Source of the DNA: a virus | Virus record (IMG/VR): IMGVR_UViG_3300011114_000282 | Location: 1 to 35,168 of that record | Strand: one strand, 5' to 3' | DNA length: 35,168 nucleotides | In this document: in pieces, positions 1 through 6,859 of the stretch | Layout of the letters: each line of letters opens with the position of its first letter | How positions within the stretch are numbered: the stretch's first letter is position 1 | Made by a program: the position numbers and the translations under genes | Notes under the pieces: model-generated | The model's database searches: none | Seen by the model: only the letters and a program-made list of their open reading frames with translations | Told to the model about the DNA's origin: nothing

Positions 1-56
1 TGTATCAGGTCAAGATAGAAAAGTTCCCTGTCTAGTGGTGCTGATGGAATTTTCAT
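1..56 (-). CDS. N-terminus of a gene leaving the window, possibly portal
   Basis: An ATG at 56-54 overlaps the TGA of the preceding gene (ATGA) and opens 18 codons, beginning MKIPSAPLDRELFYLDLI, before the window ends. The stop-start overlap matches the coupling used throughout the leftward operon, so a real gene probably starts here. In many tailed phages the gene after terminase is the portal, and a portal lacking its start enters at the right edge, so this may be its beginning in a circular map. The 18 residues alone do not identify it. Confidence 0.55.
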   Translation of the reverse strand, partial: MKIPSAPLDRELFYLDLI

Positions 57-562
57 GGTTTAGGAACTGAAAGGTTTTCGTGGTCTGGAATATATGACGC
101 AGGTTTTGGCCCTGTCAAGTTCCCCGCTTCTTTCGGATTAATCCCCACAGATTCTCCCATGACAGACTTAAATTGTCCACCAAGGACGGATTTCATAGAG
201 ATATTACCGCCATTTCCCCAGATTGCGGAGTCACCAGCCCGTCCTTCTTTCTGTTTTTGGCTCTCAAAGTGCTCACTGGCGGCTGTAGCCTCGGCATATT
301 GCTTGTCATTGAGTTTGTTCTTACGCTTGAGGTATCCACTCTGGTGTTCTCCCTCTTTGGTGGACTTGATGTCCGTCATATCAAAGTCTTTTGCCAATCC
401 TTCCAACGTTTTGTCCGTTTTGGCGGTTTTTGCAGACCTTGTACCCACTGGTTTCAAGTGAATGATAGATATGGTGGCTTTGCAGTGCTTCATGGGGCAT
501 TCAGCCTCCCATGCTTCAAATACACCGTGTGATTCGCAATAATAGTCTCGCAAGATAGCCAT
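53..562 (-). CDS. Conserved phage hypothetical with N-terminal Cys/His cluster
   Basis: 169 residues. The first 30 contain a Cys/His pattern (C9, H12, C22, H26, C27) that could bind one zinc ion. The rest is hydrophilic, rich in Lys, Glu and Gly, with a probably disordered C-terminus. GAGGG lies five bases before the ATG. It sits two genes after terminase in the leftward operon and overlaps the next start by ATGA, so it belongs to the packaging/head transcription unit. I do not recognise a function; a small zinc-ribbon protein linked to head assembly is only a guess. Confidence 0.75.
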   Translation of the reverse strand: MAILRDYYCESHGVFEAWEAECPMKHCKATISIIHLKPVGTRSAKTAKTDKTLEGLAKDFDMTDIKSTKEGEHQSGYLKRKNKLNDKQYAEATAASEHFESQKQKEGRAGDSAIWGNGGNISMKSVLGGQFKSVMGESVGINPKEAGNLTGPKPASYIPDHENLSVPKP

Positions 563-564
563 AG

Positions 565-954
565 TTACCCTCTAAGTGCTTCGTTAAGGTCAATTTCACT
601 GTAATCATGGCGGTTGACCATTCCCACCTTGATTTTTATCCCGTCAGAGGTAACTTTTAGCCCCATACCCGCCATCATGGGGGGTTCTGGAACCTTTCTG
701 TACTCCACATACCGGGTTAAATCTTTGCGCCGCATAACTCTCACGTTCCCTGCTTTCCACTGCGTATAGGCTTTGTTAACCCGCATCTGGATATATTCGG
801 TCAGAGGTTCGCACTGTCGGATGAAAACATCCCGGAAATGCTCCTTGTGTATCCCCGCTAACTCGCAAAACAGGGGGATAGAGATGCCTCTTTCCTTGTC
901 AGCATGGAACTTTTGTATCTGCCGTATCAATTCTTTCTTGGGTAGGATAATCAT
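565..954 (-). CDS. Conserved phage hypothetical, possible helix-turn-helix
   Basis: 129 residues. Residues about 20-50 (ISIPLFCELAGIHKEHF and following) look like a helix-turn-helix, and the C-terminal third (DGIKIKVGMVNRHDYSEIDL) looks beta-rich. The ATG overlaps the terminase stop as ATGA, so the two are translationally coupled. From memory, similar proteins follow TerL in other environmental phages. A DNA-contacting packaging role would fit, but it does not precede TerL as a classical small terminase does, so I leave the function open. Confidence 0.75.
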   Translation of the reverse strand: MIILPKKELIRQIQKFHADKERGISIPLFCELAGIHKEHFRDVFIRQCEPLTEYIQMRVNKAYTQWKAGNVRVMRRKDLTRYVEYRKVPEPPMMAGMGLKVTSDGIKIKVGMVNRHDYSEIDLNEALRG

Positions 955-2705
955 GAGCCATACATCCCTATCTTTTTAAGGTAGTCGCTTACGTTTCTGC
1001 CCACAGAGATTTGCTCCGGGGTGTAGTCTTCTTGAGATTTGCTTACTTCACGGGTAATTCTGGCAGAGATGAGGCGGGGCTGGACTTGCTCTGCGTAGGC
1101 AACACAAGCCAGCGCCGCAGCAATAACCCGGTCATCCTTGGCTCTGCCGGGTGCGCCGATAAACCCGTCCTCACGCACAATAGTCTTCATCTCTTCCAAC
1201 AAGTCCATGCTGCGTACTCCCATCATAGTACGTTCAAAATAGTCTTTCATGTACGCCAGCATCCGCTCTTTCGTAGAACTGGTGGTCAAGAATCCTATGC
1301 TCATACTTGGGCCACCCAGCGAGTCATTACGCCGCCAGAGGTAATTGGACATGTTGCCAAGTACGTCCATCAGGTCAGACCCCATCTTGTTGTTCATACT
1401 GACAGCCATCCGCTTCAAGGTACGAATCTCATTGATGACTGCCTGACCGGGGCCGTTGATTTCCAGATTGAGGGTAGAGTTCTTGTAGGCTCCAGCCAAG
1501 TGCGCTATCACCCACGCAAACTGGTAGGTGTTCATTTCGCTGGTAGCAAACTCTGCCACTTGGTCTAGCCCGTTGGCGTAGCAGCGGAACACTTGGATAC
1601 AGAACCTGTCTGCCCAATCACTGCTGCCGTAAGCCGGGTCTGCGCCTATAACGTAGTACGCAGTGTCCAGCGGCTCTTCCCAGACCTTCAAAGTGCCAAG
1701 GCGCTCAGTAGACTTGATGACCTCTGTGTCTTGGAAGGATTGACCAAAGACATAGCGGTAGTGGTCAGGCAATAGCTTCTTAGATTCTTTGGCAGCTTCC
1801 GTGCAGCGGGTGTGGGAGAAGAAGCTGGTTCCTGTCATCACAAAGGCGTAGTCTTCTGTAGGTGGAAACTCTTGGTACATCAGGGTTTCGTCTTTGATAC
1901 CTTCTGCTAACTTCCAGCGCCACCATGCCATTTGCCGGGAGTTAATCTCTACGCCGTACATCTTCTTAATGTCTTTAGTCCATTCTTTTTCTTCCGGGGT
2001 AAGCCGTCCATCCCAATAGACTTTGTAGATGTTGCTGCTTGCTTCTACAGAATAGTATTCATTACGCCACCAGCCGCAGAAGATTGCACGTTGCGTCTTG
2101 GCAGACTTAGCAACCTTATACATGTCGTGAAACATGTTAAAGCCCTGCGCCGTGCTTTCAAACATGTACAGACGTTCCGGGTTCTTCTCAGCCAGAGAAG
2201 CTATCAAAGAAGCTAGTCCTTCTTCGTTGCCCCAACTGGCTGTCTCTGTGCCGTGCAGATAGGTGATGGCCTTGCCTTGTCCTAAACGAGACTTGTTACC
2301 CGCTATCTGGTAGAAGATGCGGCTCCTGTTTTTAAGAACCATCTGATTTCGGTTGTGCGCCACCAGCGGTATCTTGTACTCTTTGGGTAACCCGACCATG
2401 TACATAGCAAGAGTAGAGCGGAACATATCCCGGTTCTCTTCTGTGTCTGCCACCAGCGTCCCCTGCCAGCCCGGATGTGTGAACTGCCAGTAGAGGTCAA
2501 GGGCAAGACTGACGGTTGTGATACCAAGCTGCCGTCCTTTGAGGATGACAAAGAAGTGGACATCATCTGCCAGACCTTTCTGTATTTCCTCCATGACATA
2601 CTTCTGCGTCCCCAGAAGATTGCCCATTTTCTTGAGGCCTTCTTCTTTGGTTTCAATCTTCAGTTCACTACAGAACTTGTAGAAGTGCTGGAGGTTAAAG
2701 TTCAT
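951..2705 (-). CDS. terL: Terminase large subunit
   Basis: 584 residues, normal length for a TerL. It is the ATP-driven DNA-packaging motor and nuclease that docks on the portal of the prohead. The ATPase domain shows a Walker A-like GRQLGITT at 57-64 after a beta strand, an acidic Walker B region near 148-156 (YLHGTETAS) and a coupling-type FESTAQG at 182-188. The nuclease domain begins with IGADPAYGSSDWAD (D356), followed by LEINGPGQ (E415) and KDDRVIAAALA (D524/D525), the expected three acidic positions of the RNase H-like fold. The start overlaps the preceding small gene by 11 bases. The small subunit is not identified. Confidence 0.96.
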   Translation of the reverse strand: MNFNLQHFYKFCSELKIETKEEGLKKMGNLLGTQKYVMEEIQKGLADDVHFFVILKGRQLGITTVSLALDLYWQFTHPGWQGTLVADTEENRDMFRSTLAMYMVGLPKEYKIPLVAHNRNQMVLKNRSRIFYQIAGNKSRLGQGKAITYLHGTETASWGNEEGLASLIASLAEKNPERLYMFESTAQGFNMFHDMYKVAKSAKTQRAIFCGWWRNEYYSVEASSNIYKVYWDGRLTPEEKEWTKDIKKMYGVEINSRQMAWWRWKLAEGIKDETLMYQEFPPTEDYAFVMTGTSFFSHTRCTEAAKESKKLLPDHYRYVFGQSFQDTEVIKSTERLGTLKVWEEPLDTAYYVIGADPAYGSSDWADRFCIQVFRCYANGLDQVAEFATSEMNTYQFAWVIAHLAGAYKNSTLNLEINGPGQAVINEIRTLKRMAVSMNNKMGSDLMDVLGNMSNYLWRRNDSLGGPSMSIGFLTTSSTKERMLAYMKDYFERTMMGVRSMDLLEEMKTIVREDGFIGAPGRAKDDRVIAAALACVAYAEQVQPRLISARITREVSKSQEDYTPEQISVGRNVSDYLKKIGMYGS

Positions 2706-2895
2706 CTTTACCCCATCGTACTGCTTCTACGCACAATCGTGTACCAAGGTATGAAAGCTGATGGTTGGTGACATCTTTGGCATTCCAATACATCGTGCCA
2801 CCTTCATCAAACCAAGCAACAACATAAGGTTTTCCAGCAGGCACATTTTCAACATGCCTTAAACCTATAACTTTGTTTTCTTTTTCTGAGTTCAC
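2695..2895 (-). CDS. Small hypothetical protein upstream of terL
   Basis: 66 residues, starting at GTG 2895-2893, which overlaps the previous stop as GTGA. The sequence VENVPAGKPYVVAWFDEGGTM suggests a short beta-rich domain. It overlaps the TerL start by 11 bases, as expected in a tight operon. No known family recognised; its position next to TerL is the only functional hint. Confidence 0.6.
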   Translation of the reverse strand: MNSEKENKVIGLRHVENVPAGKPYVVAWFDEGGTMYWNAKDVTNHQLSYLGTRLCVEAVRWGKDEL

Positions 2896-3572
2896 GGAAC
2901 AATCTTTCCATGATAGGGAAGGCGGCAGTCAATCATGTGTTCTGTGCTGAACTTGCCTTTGACAATATCTTCACAGCGGTTGACAAACATCTGCACGTTC
3001 TTCTCATAGCGTCCTTGGTACAGATGGTACACACCTTCCTCAAAGTGAGTGCCTATTCCGTACAGACCGTAAGTATGCAGCCGCCACGCCCCTTCCAGCG
3101 GCTCTGTTGTCCAGTGAGTAGGGTACAGGGTCTTGTAGCGGATGTCAGACAACTCTGCTGCGTAACACACGTTCTCAGCTACATCTCCGTTAGGAGTTTC
3201 CGAGAAGGTAGGACGCTGCATAGCCTTCCATGTCTTACGCCAGATGAAGAAGAAAGCAGGGGAGGCAAAGATATGGGACTTGGGCGGGATGTGATTGCTG
3301 GCTTGGGCAATGCCAACAAAAGACTTGTTGTCTGCCGCCCACTGGATAGCATCGTCCACCACTTGCCTGTTGGTAGGCACACAGTCAATGTCTAGGAAGC
3401 CTACTACGTCAGAGACACTGTTGTTCATGATGTTGTCCATCCACTGACCGTGGGGAGTCTGCTGCAAGGCATAGCCCACTTCCAGCCCTAGATGACGGCA
3501 CACATCACTGTGGGACTTGAGCATGTCAACGTGAGTGTTGGGCCATGCCAGTGTATTTATCTCTACGTTCAT
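2892..3572 (-). CDS. Glycosyltransferase-like protein with GT-A-type DxD
   Basis: 226 residues. A predicted strand followed by VVGFLDIDCVPTN places a DID motif at 61-63, the position of the metal and nucleotide-sugar binding DxD in GT-A enzymes. Downstream, FASPAFFFIWRKTW and the Trp/His-rich C-terminal half fit an acceptor domain. The start overlaps the stop of a second glycosyltransferase as ATGA, so the two are made together. I infer sugar transfer to a phage or host component; the substrate cannot be read from sequence. Family membership is less obvious than for the neighbour. Confidence 0.7.
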   Translation of the reverse strand: MNVEINTLAWPNTHVDMLKSHSDVCRHLGLEVGYALQQTPHGQWMDNIMNNSVSDVVGFLDIDCVPTNRQVVDDAIQWAADNKSFVGIAQASNHIPPKSHIFASPAFFFIWRKTWKAMQRPTFSETPNGDVAENVCYAAELSDIRYKTLYPTHWTTEPLEGAWRLHTYGLYGIGTHFEEGVYHLYQGRYEKNVQMFVNRCEDIVKGKFSTEHMIDCRLPYHGKIVP

Positions 3573-4279
3573 ACTTCTGTCTTTCCTGTTAGTTCTTTAT
3601 ATTGAGGGTAAGTAACCATTGTCAACTCCCCGTTAAGGTTGATGATTACTTTAGAGTCATCAGGGATAGGTTCTTTGTTCTGACTGTAGTGAAAGGCAAA
3701 GCTGGTGGGGTAATTCACAGTTGGGAGAATTGACCTTACTATCTTTAACCCACTGTCCTTCACTGTTGCCCAGAACACCCGGTCATCAACAATACACAAC
3801 CGTTTGTCTTTCAATCCCCAAGCCCTGAGTAGGTGAAAAGCATCCCGCCTTACAAGGTAACAGTTAGTGTCATTAAAGTAATCTCCGTCTGACTCTGCAT
3901 CTACCGCCATAAAGCTGCCGTCTGTCCTGTACAAGTTGCGGGGGCAAGTAACAATAGGCGCATCCACTCCTTGCATAATTTCAACCATGTGTTGTACATG
4001 GTTCTTCTCTAACCAGCAGTCAGCATCTAGCAACAAGATGGCATCTACACCTTGGGCATCTGCCAAGGCGCAACCTACCAGCCGGGGCGTATCTCCGTAG
4101 TCTCCGCAGTGGGGAAGTTTCACATGAAACATCAGGTCATCAAACTCAGGCTTGGGATACCCGTCTGACACCATGTAATGCCGTACATCCGTGTAAGTCT
4201 GTTGGACAACACTAGCCCTGCACCGCATCAACGTACTCAAAGGCTCTTTGTAGTAGGGAGTAACCACCGCTACTTTCAT
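3569..4279 (-). CDS. Family 2 glycosyltransferase
   Basis: 236 residues. It opens with the classic GT2 strand MKVAVVTPYYKEP, has VSDG at 37-40, and DAILLLDADCW with the DxD at 85-87 (DAD). The later IVDDRVFW may supply the acceptor-side acidic residues. Such enzymes move a sugar from a nucleotide-sugar donor. Phage versions decorate virion proteins or modified DNA bases, or alter host surface glycans, and nothing here separates these options. It is coupled by ATGA to both neighbours, in the unit leading to terminase. Confidence 0.88.
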   Translation of the reverse strand: MKVAVVTPYYKEPLSTLMRCRASVVQQTYTDVRHYMVSDGYPKPEFDDLMFHVKLPHCGDYGDTPRLVGCALADAQGVDAILLLDADCWLEKNHVQHMVEIMQGVDAPIVTCPRNLYRTDGSFMAVDAESDGDYFNDTNCYLVRRDAFHLLRAWGLKDKRLCIVDDRVFWATVKDSGLKIVRSILPTVNYPTSFAFHYSQNKEPIPDDSKVIINLNGELTMVTYPQYKELTGKTEV

Positions 4280-4488
4280 ACGTCCACCAATAGTTCTTCT
4301 GTTGTCACTACCCGCATGTACTTCCTGAGTCTGTCATCCGACTCCTTGCCGTACACCTTCTCCAGCTTCTTTAGCTGCTTGTCCAAGAACACCCTAGCTT
4401 GCACAGGCCCAAACGTCTGCTTGGCAGCAAAGTAACTTGCCACCAGCATCCTAGCCTCTGCCATTTCTAGTATTACTCTATCTGACAC
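4276..4488 (-). CDS. Small hypothetical protein
   Basis: 70 residues if read from GTG 4488, directly abutting the previous stop. ATG 4464 would give 62 residues (MAEARMLVASYFAAKQ...). Mostly helical, charged, with no recognised domain. The stop overlaps the GT2 start (ATGA). The start choice is uncertain because neither candidate has a strong Shine-Dalgarno. Confidence 0.55.
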   Translation of the reverse strand: MSDRVILEMAEARMLVASYFAAKQTFGPVQARVFLDKQLKKLEKVYGKESDDRLRKYMRVVTTEELLVDV

Positions 4489-4662
4489 TTACTCACCCGG
4501 CGTTGCCATCCAATCCAGCAAGACTTTGCAAGCAGCTACAACATTGGGAGCATCACCCCACTGGTGCAGGTTCTCCCGTATCTCAGCTAGCCTAGCTTTC
4601 ATAAGCTGGTCAACAAGGTCAGCAGCAGTTGTCTGCTGGTCGACCACCAGTTCTACTTTCAT
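4489..4662 (-). CDS. Small hypothetical protein
   Basis: 57 residues from ATG 4662, chosen because GGAGG lies five bases upstream and this ATG overlaps the previous stop (ATGA); an in-frame ATG at 4674 would add four residues. It reads as one helical domain (TAADLVDQLMKARLAEIREN) ending WMATPGE. Function unknown. Confidence 0.6.
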   Translation of the reverse strand: MKVELVVDQQTTAADLVDQLMKARLAEIRENLHQWGDAPNVVAACKVLLDWMATPGE

Positions 4663-4877
4663 GCCTGCCTCCATACACGGATAGATTCACCTTCTGTCCT
4701 AGCTATGAACACCCTGCCTAGCCGTTTGCCAGCTCGGTAGTTAGCGTTGAGTACTTTTGCCCTAGCCTCTACCGGCACAACAAAGCTGTCCCCAACCTCC
4801 ATCTCCTCATAAGGGTAGGCGTACACCACCCTAGCAGGGGGAATTGCATAACCGCTTTCTCTCTTTATCTCTTGCAT
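4659..4877 (-). CDS. First leftward gene, small hypothetical protein
   Basis: 72 residues, beta-rich in appearance (YPYEEMEVGDSFVVP, then KRLGRVFIARTEGESIRVWR). GGAG sits eight bases before the ATG. It is the promoter-proximal gene of the leftward unit and borders the divergent control region. From memory, similar short proteins with an EVGDSF core are common in phages and plasmids, without an assigned function. Confidence 0.6.
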   Translation of the reverse strand: MQEIKRESGYAIPPARVVYAYPYEEMEVGDSFVVPVEARAKVLNANYRAGKRLGRVFIARTEGESIRVWRQA

Positions 4878-5170
4878 ATCACCATCTCCATGTCTACCAA
4901 TAACTAGATACTAGCACAAAAGACTTCTGGAGCAGAAACCTATTTTTTTTTGGGGGGGACGGGATGTGGAGGTCACACCACACAGGGGCTAGAACCCATC
5001 TCAAGTAGCCACACGGAGCGTAGGGGAATGTAGACTGAGCAGTCACAAACCAGACCCATGAGTCATAACGTGAACAGGGGGTGCAGTAAGTGACTACCTA
5101 GTAGGGGGGTGAACGGGAAGTGACAGACCCCATCCTTCTCCGTCTAATCGGTGTACTCACTACCTACAGG

Positions 5171-5206
5171 ATAAACACATAGATTGTTTATAGACTTTAC
5201 AGTCTA
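5171..5206. repeat. Two adjacent inverted repeats, operator or origin candidates
   Basis: ATAAAC at 5171-5176 pairs with GTTTAT at 5186-5191 across nine bases. TAGACT at 5191-5196 pairs with AGTCTA at 5201-5206 across TTAC. They share base 5191, so only one could form a cruciform at a time. ATAAACAC here is repeated at 5250-5257. Confidence 0.6.
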
Positions 5207-5239
5207 GATTGTAACCTAGATAACTAGCTAGTACTACGG

Positions 5240-5257
5240 GTGTTTGTAGATAAACAC
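5240..5257. repeat. Inverted repeat GTGTTT-N6-AAACAC
   Basis: A perfect 6-bp dyad, GTGTTT at 5240-5245 and AAACAC at 5252-5257, centred about 45 bases upstream of the -35 box of the rightward promoter. The left arm extends to GTGTTTGTA, which recurs exactly inside the late promoter on the minus strand at 33944-33936. This suggests one regulator touching both control regions. Confidence 0.6.
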
Positions 5258-5261
5258 AGTG

Positions 5262-5294
5262 TCAATTCTATAAATTGATACCTATTGACAATAG
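5262..5294. repeat. Two dyads at the early promoter, one over the -35 box
   Basis: TCAATT 5262-5267 and AATTGA 5273-5278 form a 6/5/6 dyad. CTATTG 5282-5287 and CAATAG 5289-5294 form a 6/1/6 dyad that contains the TTGACA -35 hexamer. A protein bound to the second would block RNA polymerase, so it is a good operator candidate. Confidence 0.65.
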
Positions 5295-5312
5295 TAGGAA
5301 TAGGCTTATAAT
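5285..5312 (+). promoter_or_regulatory. Consensus sigma70 promoter for the early region
   Basis: TTGACA at 5285-5290, a 16-base spacer and TATAAT at 5307-5312 match both sigma70 hexamers. The predicted start near 5319 gives a leader of about 40 bases before the ardC ATG at 5360, which has AAAGGAAG upstream. The 13-mer TAGGCTTATAATC around the -10 is repeated exactly at 9510-9522. Confidence 0.85.
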
Positions 5313-5359
5313 CTAATCACTCACTAACTAGGTGAGCATACTTTAAAGGAAGTTCTACA

Positions 5360-6148
5360 ATGTCAAACACTAACGTCAACTGGTCAGCATTACTCTCTGA
5401 TGCTGTCAATCAACCCGGCATTCTGAGCAGTGCCTACTCTACTTTTCACCAGTACAGCATCGGGAATCAAATGATGGCCTACAGCCAATTGGCTGCAAGG
5501 GGAGAGCAGTTAACACCTATTGCAACTTATGCCAAATGGAAAGCCTTGGGCCGTCAAGTAAAGAAAGGCGCGAAAGCACTGCAACTATGTATGCCCGTCA
5601 CCATCACTAAGAAAGACGAAGCGGGAGAAAAGACAGGGGAAGCATTCCAGTTGTTTGTACTTAAAAATAACTGGTTTGCTATGTCTCAGACTGAGGGAGC
5701 AGACTATCAGCATGAGCAAGTAACCCCTGAGTGGTCGAAAGAATTGGCACTCTCAGTGCTTGGCATCACCGAAGTGTCTTTCGATATGCTAGATGGCAAT
5801 TGCCAAGGCTATGCAACTGGTAAGAATATCGCTGTCAACCCTGTTGCAGTCTTACCGCATAAAACACGGTTCCATGAGTTAGCCCATGTAGTTTTAGGGC
5901 ACACAGCAGAGGGCACAATGTCGGACAATGAGCGCACACCGAAAAGCATTCGGGAAGTTGAAGCGGAGTCTGTAGCATATATCTGCTGCTCAGTGCTCAA
6001 TTTAGAGGGTTTGACAGAATCACGGGGTTACATTCAAAATTGGCTGCAAGATGGTGAAATCAGCGATAAGACAGCGCAGCGCATATTCGGAGCAGCAGAG
6101 AAAATCTTAAAGTCTGGTAAGGCTAAAACAGAGACAGCAGCAGAGTGA
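5360..6148 (+). CDS. ardC: ArdC-like antirestriction protein with zincin domain
   Basis: 262 residues. The N-terminal half (about 1-115) matches the ArdC N-terminal domain: LLSDAVNQPG near the start, then YATYAKW-like IATYAKWKALGRQVKKGAKA and a beta-rich end, a region linked to single-stranded DNA binding. The C-terminal half is a metallopeptidase with HELAHVVLGH (H172, E173, H176) and a downstream acidic helix REVEAESVAYICC, giving the HExxH plus Glu zinc site. ArdC-type proteins protect incoming DNA from restriction. As first gene of the early operon, right behind the strongest promoter, it would be made at once after entry. It shares the zincin fold with ImmA/IrrE proteases. Confidence 0.9.
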   Translation: MSNTNVNWSALLSDAVNQPGILSSAYSTFHQYSIGNQMMAYSQLAARGEQLTPIATYAKWKALGRQVKKGAKALQLCMPVTITKKDEAGEKTGEAFQLFVLKNNWFAMSQTEGADYQHEQVTPEWSKELALSVLGITEVSFDMLDGNCQGYATGKNIAVNPVAVLPHKTRFHELAHVVLGHTAEGTMSDNERTPKSIREVEAESVAYICCSVLNLEGLTESRGYIQNWLQDGEISDKTAQRIFGAAEKILKSGKAKTETAAE

Positions 6149-6150
6149 CA

Positions 6151-6197
6151 CCTAGCAGGGCCGTGACAGGGCCTTGCTGGATTGTCAATCGGACAAT
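6151..6197 (+). promoter_or_regulatory. Tandem hairpins after ardC
   Basis: CCTAGCAGGGCC (6151-6162) pairs with GGGCCTTGCTGG (6169-6180) with one bulge, and ATTGTC (6181-6186) pairs perfectly with GACAAT (6192-6197). There is no T-run, so this is not a standard intrinsic terminator. It could protect the ardC mRNA end, dampen read-through, or as DNA act as a binding site. Confidence 0.5.
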
Positions 6198-6219
6198 CGT
6201 TAACTTATGAGGTAGTACC

Positions 6220-6474
6220 ATGCTAACAACTGATTTCACAGGCACTTACGATTACGAAAAAGAGGAAGCGCGCCACGCAGCCGCATATCTCTTAGAAGAT
6301 TTAAGCCTAGCCTACATTACGCTAGAAGAATTCCCCGATAGGGTTTTGAAAGAGTTGGCGCACTGGAAAAAATGCATCCCCGACACTTTTGACGATTTTG
6401 AGCGCCACTTTAAAGCCGAGATTGAATCGGGTATGAATGACGCTATACAGTCCTATATTGCAAATCAGGGGTAA
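6220..6474 (+). CDS. Small acidic hypothetical protein
   Basis: 84 residues, helical and acidic (YDYEKEEARHAAAYLLEDL, later DTFDDFERHFKAEIESG). GAGG lies upstream of the ATG with suitable spacing. No recognised domain. Negative charge and size would suit a DNA-mimic inhibitor, but this is speculation. It is followed after three bases by a small membrane protein gene. Confidence 0.7.
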   Translation: MLTTDFTGTYDYEKEEARHAAAYLLEDLSLAYITLEEFPDRVLKELAHWKKCIPDTFDDFERHFKAEIESGMNDAIQSYIANQG

Positions 6475-6477
6475 ACC

Positions 6478-6645
6478 ATGAATCACACTACAAAACGCTA
6501 CCCGCGCACCCTCGCGCAAGCCTTCCCACGGCATCCAGAGGCCCATTTTGAGGACGATAGCGGCTGGGATGGGCACAAGGTGCTAGAGTGTGCCCTAATC
6601 GTTCTAATCGTGGCCCTGCCGGTGTTCTTTTGGCTGGCCCCATAA
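6478..6645 (+). CDS. Small single-pass membrane protein
   Basis: 55 residues. The N-terminus contains RYPRTLAQAFPRHPEAH, then a short acidic stretch, then one strongly hydrophobic helix (ALIVLIVALPVFFWLA) ending at the C-terminus. The soluble part is probably cytoplasmic, held by a C-terminal anchor. I recall similar RYPRTL-AFPR proteins in Burkholderiales phages and plasmids, which hints at the host group. Role unknown. It starts three bases after the previous stop. Confidence 0.7.
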   Translation: MNHTTKRYPRTLAQAFPRHPEAHFEDDSGWDGHKVLECALIVLIVALPVFFWLAP

Positions 6646-6657
6646 GGTTTAGAGAGG

Positions 6658-6748
6658 GATGGTTGTCCTGAGTGTCAGCTACTCAGGGTTTACCCTAAAC
6701 GAAGTCCGTAAGCAAAAAACACTGCTTTATGTGAGCAACCATCTTTTT
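6658..6748 (+). ncRNA. Candidate structured RNA with closing stem and T-run
   Basis: GATGGTTG (6658-6665) pairs perfectly with CAACCATC (6736-6743), followed by five T. Inside the closed loop are three further hairpins: CCTGAGT/ACTCAGG (6667-6673 with 6681-6687), GTTTA/TAAAC (6688-6692 with 6696-6700) and AAGCA/TGCTT (6710-6714 with 6723-6727). The layout resembles a cloverleaf, but the arms and T-loop sequence exclude a normal tRNA. It may be an RNA ending in its own terminator or a leader element. No clear promoter precedes it. Confidence 0.5.
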
Positions 6749-6765
6749 CTATGTATAATTTTCGT

Positions 6766-6859
6766 GTTGCCGTAGGAAGCGACAGAATGAAGCCGTTTAC
6801 TCATGCCTCTTCCCCATATCGTGGGGTTCCTACAGGGGGCAGCAGTAAACGGCTTTTTT
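6766..6859 (+). ncRNA. Candidate small RNA with terminator and pseudoknot potential
   Basis: A TATAAT at 6754-6759 could start a transcript near 6766, although its -35 is poor. The RNA ends in a perfect 11-bp stem, AGCCGTTTACT (6791-6801) with AGTAAACGGCT (6844-6854), leading into six T at 6854-6859. Its large loop holds CCCCA/TGGGG (6812-6816 with 6822-6826). GTAGGAA (6772-6778), upstream of the stem, is complementary to TTCCTAC (6827-6833) inside the loop, which gives a pseudoknot topology. No ORF of note lies inside. I do not recognise the family. Confidence 0.6.

Larger units (their letters stand above)
4878..5359. promoter_or_regulatory. Divergent intergenic control region
   Basis: 482 bases without a credible gene between leftward and rightward units. 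The left half (about 4935-5150) is G-rich on the plus strand, starts with a T9-G7 run at 4943-4958 and has AAGTGAC repeats near 5087 and 5119. The right half is AT-rich and holds five inverted repeats plus the rightward promoter. A leftward promoter must lie here but no candidate matches consensus well; a TATAAA near 5190 read leftward, with a poor -35, is the best I see. A replication origin here is possible but unproven. Confidence 0.75.

Noticed and set aside
1011-1568. 185-codon plus-strand ORF opposite terL
   Set aside because: Antisense to a gene with clear terminase motifs, with no ribosome site or family-like sequence.
4943-4958. T9-G7 run as an intrinsic terminator
   Set aside because: No stem precedes the T-run on the plus strand, and no rightward gene ends there; on the minus strand it reads C-run then A-run.
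5360-6148. A CI-cleaving ImmA/IrrE regulator instead of ArdC
   Set aside because: The zincin motif is shared, but the N-terminal half has the ArdC domain and no helix-turn-helix partner gene is adjacent.
6658-6743. A tRNA gene
   Set aside because: Cloverleaf-like outline only; the arm sizes are wrong, no T-loop consensus (TTCRA) and no plausible anticodon arm or CCA-side geometry.
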